Positions 6,188 to 11,808 of a stretch of DNA of 31,293 bases are shown one piece after another; the stretch's first letter is position 1, and each line of letters begins with the position of its first letter. The notes below the pieces were generated by a model. It ran no database searches and had not been told where the DNA came from. It saw only the letters and a program-made list of their open reading frames with translations. A program made the position numbers and the translations under genes. The DNA comes from a virus: the IMG/VR virus record IMGVR_UViG_3300050122_000033, positions 1-31,293 of that record; one strand, written 5' to 3'.

Positions 6188-6616
6188 TTACAATCCCAGG
6201 TCACGAATGATGGTACGGGCGAAGGGCAGGGCCGCTGAAATGTTAGGTTCGAGGTACCCCACCAATTCCCCGCGCGCCGTTCTCTCCGTAATGTGCCGGT
6301 TGCAGACTTTGGTTTTCTGGTGGTTCAATTTTGGCGCGCTCTTCGACGCCCCTTTTATATCCACGTACCGGCGCAACTTTGGGTAGTATACGACGCAGTG
6401 ACTAGGCGAGTCTGGGTCGTCCCAAAGGTTGCCGATTCCCTTGATCGTTCCTCCTGCCAGCCTGTGCAGAGCTATCGCCAGCGCGTGACACTGCCCTCGC
6501 ATAAAAGCACGCCGTGCGTTTTCGTCAATCACACCAAAACCTTGATCGTCAATTGTTAACGTGCAGGTAGTTTCCCGCCCCCACCCGCCCCATATTTTCA
6601 CTCGCTTGTTGGTCAC
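6188..6616 (-). CDS. hypothetical phage protein, 142 aa
   Basis: The start is GTG 6616, chosen because AGGAGG is six bases upstream; the frame is open to 6676 but that extension overlaps the operator and the neighbouring stop. Contains MRGQCHALAIALHRLAGG, CVVYYPKLRRYVDIKGA and a C-terminal helix. A Cys-His-x-Leu-Ala segment followed by His-x-Val and Asp recalls a family of small phage proteins with a papain-like order of Cys, His and Asp, but catalysis is speculation. Cytoplasmic. Confidence 0.75.
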   Translation of the reverse strand: MTNKRVKIWGGWGRETTCTLTIDDQGFGVIDENARRAFMRGQCHALAIALHRLAGGTIKGIGNLWDDPDSPSHCVVYYPKLRRYVDIKGASKSAPKLNHQKTKVCNRHITERTARGELVGYLEPNISAALPFARTIIRDLGL

Positions 6617-6645
6617 GGTTCCTCCTGTTTTGCCGTGTGGATTCT

Positions 6646-6660
6646 GTCCGGATAATGGAT
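6646..6660 (+). promoter_or_regulatory. dispersed operator site 7
   Basis: GTCCGGATAATGGAT, sharing a base with the TAA of the 56-residue gene. Confidence 0.7.
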
Positions 6661-6830
6661 TACGAATTTTGCGCAACGATCTGAGCCAATACTACGCCGT
6701 TCCGGGCAGCCTTGTACTCATCATAAACCTTTTCAGCAGCGGCTTTCTTGACAAAATACCGCACGACAGGTTCATATTCATCGTTTTCCACTACGACCCA
6801 TTGGGCCGGTTCGGCGTCGTCGATTCTCAT
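6660..6830 (-). CDS. hypothetical protein, 56 aa
   Basis: ATG 6830 lies behind CGGAGGAG at good spacing. Begins MRIDDAEPAQWVVVENDEYE and continues as a basic helical segment (YFVKKAAAEKVYDEYKAARN). The first half is a beta hairpin and the second a helix; small phage proteins of this make-up are common. Its TAA abuts the operator at 6646-6660. Function unknown. Confidence 0.7.
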   Translation of the reverse strand: MRIDDAEPAQWVVVENDEYEPVVRYFVKKAAAEKVYDEYKAARNGVVLAQIVAQNS

Positions 6831-6905
6831 AACTCCTCCGCTCTCCCTTGTTCTCTCATTCCAGACTTGAGACTGGACATAGGCAGGTTACGGCCCTAGG
6901 CCGGT

Positions 6906-7229
6906 TTAGTCTTCATCCTCCGATTCTTCGTCGCCGGGGCATTCCTCGCAGCACTTCGAGTGCTCGTCCCGGTGCGCTTCGTTTTCGGCGTCCACGGCTT
7001 CATCGCCGGAGTAGTTTGTGCCGCACGCGGGGCAATCCCATTCATATGGCGGGTCGATCTCATGCCCGCATTCGTCGCAGTACAGTCCCTCGTTTCCGGC
7101 ATATTCCCCGGCAGAGTACGCACAGAGCGCGTCCGAAGCCGGTAGTCCCTCTTTCTCTCCACACTTCCGGCAGAGAATCCCGCCGTCCGTGGTGTACGCT
7201 ACGACTGTTAGCTGTTCGATTGAAAGCAT
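6906..7229 (-). CDS. multi-CxxC zinc protein, 107 aa
   Basis: The start at ATG 7229 (GAGGAACC upstream) gives MLSIEQLTVVAYTTDGGILC. Three or four CxxC knuckles follow: LCRKCGEK, LYCDECGHEI, WDCPACGTN and CCEEC, with spacing of rubredoxin- or zinc-ribbon-like folds. The C-terminal tail is very acidic (GDEESEDED). Likely binds two zinc ions; possibly a transcription or antirestriction modulator, but nothing direct supports that. Promoter-like TTGACA lies at 7287-7282. Confidence 0.8.
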   Translation of the reverse strand: MLSIEQLTVVAYTTDGGILCRKCGEKEGLPASDALCAYSAGEYAGNEGLYCDECGHEIDPPYEWDCPACGTNYSGDEAVDAENEAHRDEHSKCCEECPGDEESEDED

Positions 7230-7258
7230 TTTGGTTCCTCTTTTCTGGTACTGTGTTA

Positions 7259-7287
7259 ATACTGCGCCGTGAGGATTCAACTGTCAA
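7259..7287 (-). promoter_or_regulatory. possible promoter with weak -10
   Basis: TTGACA (7287-7282) is perfect, but the 17-bp-spaced -10 is only CAGTAT; TATTAA stands at a 20-bp spacing. TTTTCCACA (7314-7306) lies 18 bp upstream, as in two other early promoters, and the 10-mer GCGCCGTGAG overlaps the spacer. Confidence 0.4.
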
Positions 7288-7305
7288 GAGACAATTGAAG
7301 AAAGT

Positions 7306-7314
7306 TGTGGAAAA
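7306..7314 (-). promoter_or_regulatory. DnaA-box-like motif TTTTCCACA
   Basis: Directly follows the stop of the 30-residue peptide gene and lies 18 bp upstream of TTGACA. Confidence 0.4.
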
Positions 7315-7407
7315 CTAGACAATGTTCGCTCGCCAGTTGCCTCGTGGCGATAGGTTGAAATAATGCTCTTGCCCCGGAAAGTATGGATTGACAACTTTGC
7401 TGTGCAT
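7315..7407 (-). CDS. 30-residue small peptide
   Basis: ATG 7407 follows GGAAAGGATC and covarying RNA motif copy A. It encodes 30 residues (MHSKVVNPYFPGQEHYFNLS, then PRGNWRANIV). The pattern resembles the ends of larger phage proteins. The clear leader and ribosome binding site argue that it is translated. Function unknown; it could also be a regulatory uORF. Confidence 0.55.
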   Translation of the reverse strand: MHSKVVNPYFPGQEHYFNLSPRGNWRANIV

Positions 7408-7421
7408 TTTTGATCCTTTCC

Positions 7422-7482
7422 GCTCTCTTGCCATAGCCTTAGCTACTGAGAGCCTTTCCTGTGTTCCGGTCATACGGGCCGG
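7422..7482 (-). ncRNA. covarying leader RNA motif, copy A
   Basis: On the minus strand: a CCGG hairpin, ACAGGAA, stem P2 GCTCTC/GAGAGC, an AG linker, stem P3 TAGC-taag-GCTA, then TGGCAA before P2 closes. Copies B (7857-7920) and C (8423-8487) keep the unpaired bases but change the stem pairs together. About ten bases separate it from the ribosome binding site. Confidence 0.65.
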
Positions 7483-7488
7483 TACGTT

Positions 7489-7503
7489 GTCTGAATAATG
7501 GAC
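7489..7503 (+). promoter_or_regulatory. dispersed operator site 8
   Basis: GTCTGAATAATGGAC, sharing a base with the TAG of the 112-residue gene and just ahead of RNA motif A. Confidence 0.7.
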
Positions 7504-7841
7504 TATGCTTTGAAGTGATTGATAATCAAAGGCTTGCCGTCCGCTTCAAAACTCGGCCCCGGCATCCACGGCAACTGCCCAAAGTAAAGGACGTTGCGTT
7601 CCCCGTGTGTGGATGGCTCAAGCTGCACGGTCGCAACAGGATACAGGCAGCATTCGCCGTTTGATGCGTTCTGACGTTTGACCCAGATGTGAAAGTCTTT
7701 CGTGCCGGTAGTATCGAAGCCCCGCAAATTGCCCGCCTTGTAGAACGATTTTACTCCCGCCGCGTCCAGCTCCCGCTGAATTTTGTGTAATTCGCGGTAG
7801 ACAATCTGGTATTCTCGTTCCTCGCTCAATCCCGCTCCCAT
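7503..7841 (-). CDS. hypothetical protein, 112 aa
   Basis: Begins MGAGLSEEREYQIVYRELHK with an N-terminal helix of about 35 residues, then a beta-rich part (KDFHIWVKRQNASNGECCLY and VQLEPSTHGERNVLYFGQLP). AAAGGGG precedes the ATG. It is preceded by RNA motif copy B, and its TAG shares a base with the operator at 7489-7503. No family recognised. Confidence 0.75.
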   Translation of the reverse strand: MGAGLSEEREYQIVYRELHKIQRELDAAGVKSFYKAGNLRGFDTTGTKDFHIWVKRQNASNGECCLYPVATVQLEPSTHGERNVLYFGQLPWMPGPSFEADGKPLIINHFKA

Positions 7842-7856
7842 GTTTTGCCCCTTTCT

Positions 7857-7920
7857 TGACTCTTGCCAGCACTATCCGTGCCTGAGTCACGTTCCTGTTT
7901 GGCCGGTAACGTATCCGGCC
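7857..7920 (-). ncRNA. covarying leader RNA motif, copy B
   Basis: Minus strand: GGCCGG/CCGGCC hairpin, ACAGGAA, P2 TGACTC/GAGTCA, AG, P3 GCAC-ggata-GTGC, TGGCAA. P2 and P3 differ from copies A and C at nearly every pair yet remain fully paired. Confidence 0.65.
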
Positions 7921-7931
7921 CCGGTAAAGTG

Positions 7932-8183
7932 CTAGCTGGACGAGGTTACAGTTTGAGAGTAGAAGTGAATTCGCCCGGTGAGGATACGAATTCGCGACCT
8001 TGCGCGGATTACCCTTGCGTTAGTCTCTGCGTATTCGACCGCCGTCTCAGCCCACTCCCGGCCCGATTCTGCCGTTTGGAGTCTGCCCTCGGCGTCCGAT
8101 TGTTCCAAGAGGGCCACTCTCAAGAGGCGCTGCTCTTTTTCCAGTTCATGCCACGCTGCAATTGCTTTCTCAGTTTCCGGCAT
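7932..8183 (-). CDS. coiled-coil hypothetical protein, 83 aa
   Basis: Begins MPETEKAIAAWHELEKEQRL and is almost wholly a Glu/Ala/Leu/Arg helix to residue 65, then LTGRIHFYSQTVTSSS. Heptad-like hydrophobics suggest an oligomeric coiled coil. AAGGGAATT precedes the ATG. The leader has a copy of the 10-mer GCGCCGTAAG at 8199-8208. Function unknown. Confidence 0.7.
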   Translation of the reverse strand: MPETEKAIAAWHELEKEQRLLRVALLEQSDAEGRLQTAESGREWAETAVEYAETNARVIRARSRIRILTGRIHFYSQTVTSSS

Positions 8184-8220
8184 AATTCCCTTTCGACTGC
8201 GCCGTAAGGCTGTTTGGTTT

Positions 8221-8235
8221 GTCCATTATTCAGAC
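8221..8235 (-). promoter_or_regulatory. dispersed operator site 9
   Basis: GTCCATTATTCAGAC, sharing a base with the TAG of the 57-residue gene. Confidence 0.7.
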
Positions 8236-8408
8236 TAGTATCCGAGAAAAGCCCGGACCACTTTCAAACTCGGACGCATCCGAATCCAGTCCTCATGCAC
8301 GTACCCTGCCACGTCCTGATAGCAGGCGAGCGCGAAAATGTATCCACCGCGCATATAGGCTTTAACACCGTGTTCCGCCAACATTTGAACCAGTTGAATG
8401 TGTACCAT
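8235..8408 (-). CDS. hypothetical protein, 57 aa
   Basis: Start ATG 8408 (MVHIQLVQMLAEHGVKAYMR), chosen because AGAGGAAAC precedes it and RNA motif copy C ends just upstream; the frame is open to 8435 but that start lacks a ribosome binding site. A helix followed by beta strands (GGYIFALACYQDVAGYVHED). The TAG shares a base with the operator at 8221-8235. Unknown function. Confidence 0.7.
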   Translation of the reverse strand: MVHIQLVQMLAEHGVKAYMRGGYIFALACYQDVAGYVHEDWIRMRPSLKVVRAFLGY

Positions 8409-8422
8409 GTTTCCTCTTTTCT

Positions 8423-8487
8423 GCGCTCTTGCCACGTCCTTAGACGCTGTGCGCCGTTACTGTATGCCCGGTAACCGTCCGGACCGG
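8423..8487 (-). ncRNA. covarying leader RNA motif, copy C
   Basis: Minus strand: CCGG/CCGG hairpin, ACAGTAA, P2 GCGCAC/GAGCGC (one A-A mismatch), AG, P3 CGTC-taag-GACG, TGGCAA. Same order and spacing as A and B. Confidence 0.6.
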
Positions 8488-8502
8488 TTGCGCCGTGAGA
8501 CT

Positions 8503-8703
8503 TTAGCTAAAAAGGCAAAGTACGGCCAACACTATCACGGCGAGAGCTATCCATCCGAATGGATGCCGCGCCCGTTTGCTGATATTCCGTGCGCCCGGCT
8601 TGAGTACCAGAGCATTAGGATACTCTTCCCTGTTCTGGTATTCTGACCATGCAGAGTTTACTATGTCCGCCTGGCCGCGCCATGCTGCCTGTTTAAGTGT
8701 CAT
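8503..8703 (-). CDS. small tail-anchored membrane protein, 66 aa
   Basis: Begins MTLKQAAWRGQADIVNSAWS; a C-terminal hydrophobic helix (PFGWIALAVIVLAVLCLFS) at about residues 48-66 ends the protein, preceded by basic KRAR. This predicts a single-pass inner-membrane protein with its N-terminus in the cytoplasm. The ribosome binding site GTAGGATG overlaps the stop of the upstream gene. Confidence 0.75.
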   Translation of the reverse strand: MTLKQAAWRGQADIVNSAWSEYQNREEYPNALVLKPGARNISKRARHPFGWIALAVIVLAVLCLFS

Positions 8704-8704
8704 T

Positions 8705-9079
8705 TCATCCTACTTTCTGTACCTGTACAGGTACAAACACTTTGACTACATTTTGAGCATAGTACCCAACAAACCCGCTGTCAAGTACTAATTTTTCGAA
8801 TTCGTACCGTGCGTTATTCTCTGTTTGTCTGGCCGTCGATTGCGCCGTAAGGATTAAACCCAACACGTCAGAATCGAGATTGTAGAGTGTTTCCGAGTCC
8901 AATTCAGCAACGTACCGGGTCCGATTCGCTTGCACAGCGGGCTCCCGGTATCCCGGTAAACCAAAATATGTACCCTTGACTTGTGCGCGGTCACGTTCCG
9001 CGCCACGGATACCAGTACCGGCAAACTCGGGTAGAGTGGCCGTTAAATCGGCTTGCTTGCTCCAGTGATTGACTATCAT
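8705..9079 (-). CDS. hypothetical protein, 124 aa
   Basis: ATG 9079 forms an ATGA overlap with the frameshifted gene upstream and has GAGAGG about nine bases before it. Begins MIVNHWSKQADLTATLPEFA; mixed alpha/beta, ending VVKVFVPVQVQKVG. Contains GCGCCGTAAG at 8842-8851, coding Leu-Thr-Ala. No family recognised. Confidence 0.7.
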   Translation of the reverse strand: MIVNHWSKQADLTATLPEFAGTGIRGAERDRAQVKGTYFGLPGYREPAVQANRTRYVAELDSETLYNLDSDVLGLILTAQSTARQTENNARYEFEKLVLDSGFVGYYAQNVVKVFVPVQVQKVG

Positions 9080-9277
9080 TCCGCGTTTCCTCTCGCATGT
9101 ACCCATAGCGCCGCTTGCAAATCTCTTGGACTAATGCCTAGCCTTGACGCTGCAATCTGAAAAGCCTGTTCTAAGCTGTCATAGTCATGGCCCGGGCGAG
9201 AATACGTTAACGGTCTGGCCCGCTGCTAGTGCATCCTTCAAAGCTTTCTTGCTTGCAAAGTTGGGCGATACGTACAT
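9076..9277 (-). CDS. split small gene, probable +1 frameshift
   Basis: The first frame (ATG 9277 to TGA 9185) encodes 30 residues, MYVSPNFASKKALKDALAAG then QTVNVFSPGP, a start common to small phage proteins. The +1 frame has no start codon after its upstream TAG. It continues as DYDSLEQAFQIAASRLGISP, then RDLQAALWVHARGNAE, which resembles the end of a phage family I know as DUF7178. It ends in an ATGA coupling to the next gene, so it is clearly used. The frames meet at CCC GGG CCA TGA C. Programmed +1 shifting at CCA-TGAC, or a fresh one-base deletion, would give a protein of about 66 residues. Confidence 0.55.
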
Positions 9278-9307
9278 GATAGTTCCTCTCTTCCCTGTCT
9301 CTTCAGT

Positions 9308-9325
9308 ACCGGGCGGGAATCCGGT
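9308..9325 (-). other. leader hairpin with CCGG stem
   Basis: ACCGG/CCGGT stem between the operator at 9332-9346 and the ribosome binding site of the split gene. Confidence 0.45.
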
Positions 9326-9331
9326 AGACCA

Positions 9332-9346
9332 GTCCAGTATTCGGAC
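9332..9346 (-). promoter_or_regulatory. dispersed operator site 10
   Basis: GTCCAGTATTCGGAC between the SH3-like gene and the split gene. Confidence 0.65.
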
Positions 9347-9355
9347 TGGTTTCGA

Positions 9356-9553
9356 CTACGCGCTACGGTGAGGGTGGCGAGAATAAACGTTGACGGGACT
9401 AACGTCTGGCGCGTCTACGGTGATCGTCGCCCGGATGCTATCCACTTCCACCTGAACCCCGTCCCCAAACACATCCACAATGGTTGCGTCACTTGCCACA
9501 CGTCCCCATTCTTCCGAGTCAGTGTTGACGTGTACTCTGTCCCCAATTTTCAT
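9356..9553 (-). CDS. small beta-barrel-like protein, 65 aa
   Basis: Begins MKIGDRVHVNTDSEEWGRVA and continues as alternating beta strands (ATIVDVFGDGVQVEVDSIRA), the pattern of SH3- or KOW-like small barrels (KIGDRV...). The start follows GAGAGGGG. Such phage proteins may bind nucleic acid or modulate host proteins; specific function unknown. Confidence 0.7.
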   Translation of the reverse strand: MKIGDRVHVNTDSEEWGRVASDATIVDVFGDGVQVEVDSIRATITVDAPDVSPVNVYSRHPHRSA

Positions 9554-9565
9554 GGCTAACCCCTC

Positions 9566-9670
9566 TCATCCAATCAGGTTGATTACTGCCAGTGTAAATG
9601 CCACCAGCCGGGAGTATTGCAGGTTCCGGGCCGCATTGTATCCGTCCACGATCCACCCGAAAACACTCAC
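9566..9670 (-). CDS. 34-residue membrane peptide
   Basis: GTG 9670 overlaps the upstream TGA (GTGA). It encodes MSVFGWIVDGYNAARNLQYS, then RLVAFTLAVINLIG. The last 14 residues are hydrophobic. Its TGA lies within the GATGAGAGGGG that serves the next gene, consistent with coupled translation. Small membrane peptides are common phage host-takeover products; role unknown. Confidence 0.5.
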   Translation of the reverse strand: MSVFGWIVDGYNAARNLQYSRLVAFTLAVINLIG

Positions 9671-9852
9671 GCTGCCTCGATGTGGAACATCCAGCCATCG
9701 ACGGTAACAAACTCTTGATTGTCTGTATCCCATGCCCGGAACGTATCGTCAAAGTCTGTTCCCGGCTTGACTAGTAGATACAGATCGCCATTGTCAGACA
9801 TTGCAACTGCCTCAAGCGTGTATCCGTCCAATACTGCTACGTTATCGCTCAT
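9667..9852 (-). CDS. hypothetical acidic protein, 61 aa
   Basis: Begins MSDNVAVLDGYTLEAVAMSD; beta-rich and acidic (GTDFDDTFRAWDTDNQEFVT). ATGA overlap with the upstream gene. Small acidic proteins in early phage blocks often act on host enzymes, but nothing specific is visible. Confidence 0.7.
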   Translation of the reverse strand: MSDNVAVLDGYTLEAVAMSDNGDLYLLVKPGTDFDDTFRAWDTDNQEFVTVDGWMFHIEAA

Positions 9853-10109
9853 TGTGTTGTCCCTTCCCTTGCTGTGCCGTGAGGCTTGATCAGATATTCA
9901 GTTGTTTTCCTCTCTCCGGTACGTGCAATGATCTGAGTTTTAGGACATAGAGGGCAGTGCCCGAGATTCAACTCCCAGGGCCCATGGATAAAGCAATCAG
10001 CCATCTCCGTCGTGGCTGAATGATCTACTGCGCCGACCCCATCCCACGGCTTAATATTCTGCATACGTTTGGCCATCCTAACGTACCCTGCTGATACCTT
10101 ATGCGCCAT
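9849..10109 (-). CDS. Cys-containing hypothetical protein, 86 aa
   Basis: Begins MAHKVSAGYVRMAKRMQNIK, then DCFIHGPWELNLGHCPLCPK with CxxC and His, a probable zinc site. GGGAGAATG precedes the ATG. A CCGG hairpin (10142-10159) stands in its leader. Function unknown. Confidence 0.7.
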   Translation of the reverse strand: MAHKVSAGYVRMAKRMQNIKPWDGVGAVDHSATTEMADCFIHGPWELNLGHCPLCPKTQIIARTGERKTTEYLIKPHGTAREGTTQ

Positions 10110-10141
10110 TTTTCATTCTCCCTGCCGCTGGTAGCGGCTCA

Positions 10142-10159
10142 CCCGGATAACGCTCCGGG
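10142..10159 (-). other. leader hairpin with CCGG stem
   Basis: CCCGG/CCGGG stem around an eight-base loop containing CGTT on the minus strand, followed by a second hairpin GCCGCT/AGCGGC just before the ribosome binding site. Confidence 0.5.
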
Positions 10160-10167
10160 CTAGCGGT

Positions 10168-10446
10168 TTAGTGGGATATTGCACCTTCAGTTCCTCCATT
10201 CGCTCTCAGCAGGGTCGCTTTCGCGTGTCTCAGTGCTGCATGGACGGCCACGAACTCGTCGAAGTTCTCTCCCGCGTATATGTTTTCAGGGTAGAACTCG
10301 TCAAGGATCTTGCAGAAAATGTTCATGTCCGTGTCCAGGCTTCTCCTGCCGATGATCGCCTGCATTGCAAGTGCTGCGAAATAATCCCTCAGTTTGATTG
10401 ATGGAGGCCGGGGTATTTCCTTGTCCACTTTGCGTTTCATCTCCAT
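10168..10446 (-). CDS. phage protein with LRDYFAA motif, 92 aa
   Basis: Contains IKLRDYFAALAMQAIIGRRS near residues 17-36. The LRDYFAA.A.Q segment is a signature of a frequent small phage family of unknown function. The start ATG 10446 has GGAG ten bases upstream. Rest helical (GENFDEFVAVHAALRHAKAT). Confidence 0.8.
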   Translation of the reverse strand: MEMKRKVDKEIPRPPSIKLRDYFAALAMQAIIGRRSLDTDMNIFCKILDEFYPENIYAGENFDEFVAVHAALRHAKATLLRANGGTEGAISH

Positions 10447-10463
10447 TATGTTTTCTCCTTTGA

Positions 10464-10486
10464 CGCATAAGGTATGCGCTTATGCG
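10464..10486 (-). other. perfect 8-bp leader hairpin
   Basis: CGCATAAG/CTTATGCG stem with a seven-base loop, ending just before AAAGGAG of the LRDYFAA gene. It may protect or tune the ribosome binding site. Confidence 0.5.
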
Positions 10487-10521
10487 GTTTTGTTGTAAAC
10501 CGTTGAAACGATACGTTCAGG

Positions 10522-10773
10522 CTACAGATTGAGCAACTTGCCGCCATTGCAAAGCGTAATACAGTATTCGCCCGAATCGTTCACGCCGATTGCAAGGATA
10601 ATCCGGTATGCGTTGAGGATATGCTTGACCGCTGCAATTCTCCGCTCAATACCTTTGATATGCACAGTATCGCGGATTTTACGCGCTGTGTGATAATCGC
10701 GGAGTGAGTTCTCATCCATGCAGTGAGACCCGGCGATAAACAATCGAATCGTTGCAACCTTAGACTGTGCCAT
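10522..10773 (-). CDS. hypothetical protein, 83 aa
   Basis: From ATG 10773 (AGGG six bases upstream): MAQSKVATIRLFIAGSHCMD. Contains a helical middle and IILAIGVNDSGEYCITLCNG. The frame is open to 10842 but the extension overlaps the promoter. It is the first gene of the leftward block and so probably the earliest expressed. Confidence 0.65.
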   Translation of the reverse strand: MAQSKVATIRLFIAGSHCMDENSLRDYHTARKIRDTVHIKGIERRIAAVKHILNAYRIILAIGVNDSGEYCITLCNGGKLLNL

Positions 10774-10813
10774 TGTGTCCCTGCTCTCCATCCCCTCACT
10801 TGAGGATGAAACA

Positions 10814-10842
10814 ACTATGACCGATTCCGAAAACCACGTCAA
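10814..10842 (-). promoter_or_regulatory. leftward early promoter
   Basis: TTGACG (10842-10837), 17-bp spacer, CATAGT (10819-10814). TTTTCCACA (10870-10862) lies 19 bp upstream. It heads the whole leftward gene block. Confidence 0.65.
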
Positions 10843-10861
10843 GCGTTATTTTCGTCTAGGC

Positions 10862-10870
10862 TGTGGAAAA
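10862..10870 (-). promoter_or_regulatory. DnaA-box-like motif TTTTCCACA
   Basis: 19 bp upstream of the main leftward promoter. Confidence 0.4.
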
Positions 10871-10915
10871 GTGGCTCATCCCCAATAAAGACGCGTTAAA
10901 CAATTTTCTCAATCC

Positions 10916-10930
10916 GTCCGAATAATGGAC
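10916..10930 (+). promoter_or_regulatory. dispersed operator site 11
   Basis: GTCCGAATAATGGAC in the divergent control region. Confidence 0.75.
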
Positions 10931-11150
10931 TACTGAGCCAAACGGCCACACTCTAGCATTAGACCTAATAGCGGGACACAATCCGCATCGTATCAGGGCA
11001 GGACACTCGGCCACACTCTAATGTGTTCCTACGCTTCATAGACTGGACTGCAACGGTCCAATCCTGCCCTGTAAACTCGCTCAGCTGGCAAGATACCTAT
11101 AGGTAATCCCTCACCAGCTCTGTCCTAACGCTCTCAGAACGTCTAATCCA

Positions 11151-11345
11151 ATGCCAATTACCCAAACACAACGCGCTGAGATAATCCTCACTAGAATCAT
11201 AGAGAGCGATACGTCTACCGTTGATCAGATACTAGAGGCAACTAGGCAGTTGCTGGCATCTAAACGGGTTAAGGCACGTCCAAGAGCAAAGCGTAAAGCC
11301 AAACTGCCGGATTCTAGGCCGCTGTCTGTACTCGGGAGTAAGTAG
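11151..11345 (+). CDS. small basic hypothetical protein, 64 aa
   Basis: Begins MPITQTQRAEIILTRIIESD; helical N-terminal part, then a very basic stretch (ASKRVKARPRAKRKAKLPDS). The ribosome binding site is poor and the 5' region is heavily structured, so expression may be controlled. The basic tail suggests nucleic-acid binding. It is the first rightward gene. Its stop falls in the first copy of a 14-bp tandem repeat. Confidence 0.5.
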   Translation: MPITQTQRAEIILTRIIESDTSTVDQILEATRQLLASKRVKARPRAKRKAKLPDSRPLSVLGSK

Positions 11346-11366
11346 GGCGGGGTAAGTAGGGCGGGG
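11339..11366 (+). repeat. 14-bp tandem direct repeat, two copies
   Basis: taagtagggcgggg occurs twice head to tail (11339-11352, 11353-11366). G-rich on the plus strand; the first copy includes the stop of the preceding gene. Confidence 0.85.
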
Positions 11367-11513
11367 TTACATGGACATACCTTTTACTGTGCGGCACACA
11401 GTATCCGAGCGGGCGAACGGCCGATAAACCCTGTTTGACATCTACAGATTGCAATCGACCATTTGTTATCAATCACTTACAGACAGAGTGTGACAATATG
11501 GCGACAATAGTTA

Positions 11514-11541
11514 TTGATAGCCGCTCAGAGGGTGGTATGAT
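11514..11541 (+). promoter_or_regulatory. rightward promoter
   Basis: TTGATA (11514-11519), 16-bp spacer, TATGAT (11536-11541). A candidate driver of the lysis genes 350 bases downstream. Confidence 0.55.
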
Positions 11542-11799
11542 ACAGAGCGAGAGTTGAGTGTAAGCTACTGAAAACACTTAGGATAGACAGGGGTCCCTAG
11601 AAAGAGTTTGACTAGCCCCCGGCCCTACCCCCTTGGCCATGCCGTGGGGAGGCTACGTGACCTAGCAACACTCCTCTCCTTTTTAAGGGGTCCCAAAAGG
11701 GTACCAAGGAGAGGAAAATACGGTTTTATCAAAAATCGTTTACTAATCAGTAAACCTCACTTTGTTTAGAATCAACAACTTAGTTAACCCTCTCCACCG

Positions 11800-11808
11800 T
11801 GTGGATAA
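11800..11808 (-). promoter_or_regulatory. consensus DnaA box
   Basis: TGTGGATAA on the plus strand is TTATCCACA on the minus strand, the exact high-affinity DnaA box of many bacteria, within an AT-rich gap. Confidence 0.5.

Larger units (their letters stand above)
10774..11150. other. structured divergent control region
   Basis: No convincing gene. It holds the leftward promoter, TTTTCCACA, the operator at 10916-10930 and two direct copies of cggccacactcta (10943-10955 and 11008-11020). It also holds the inverted repeat cagggcagga/tcctgccctg (10994-11003 with 11062-11071), TGGAC-N7-GTCCA at 11044-11060, and an AGCTGG/CCAGCT stem (11083-11119) enclosing the palindrome tacctataggta (11094-11105). 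The density of repeats suggests regulation or replication control. Confidence 0.6.

Noticed and set aside
11044-11060. TGGAC-N7-GTCCA palindrome as another operator copy
   Set aside because: The arms are inverted relative to the GTCCA...TGGAC sites and the centre has no AT-rich core; it is a simple hairpin.
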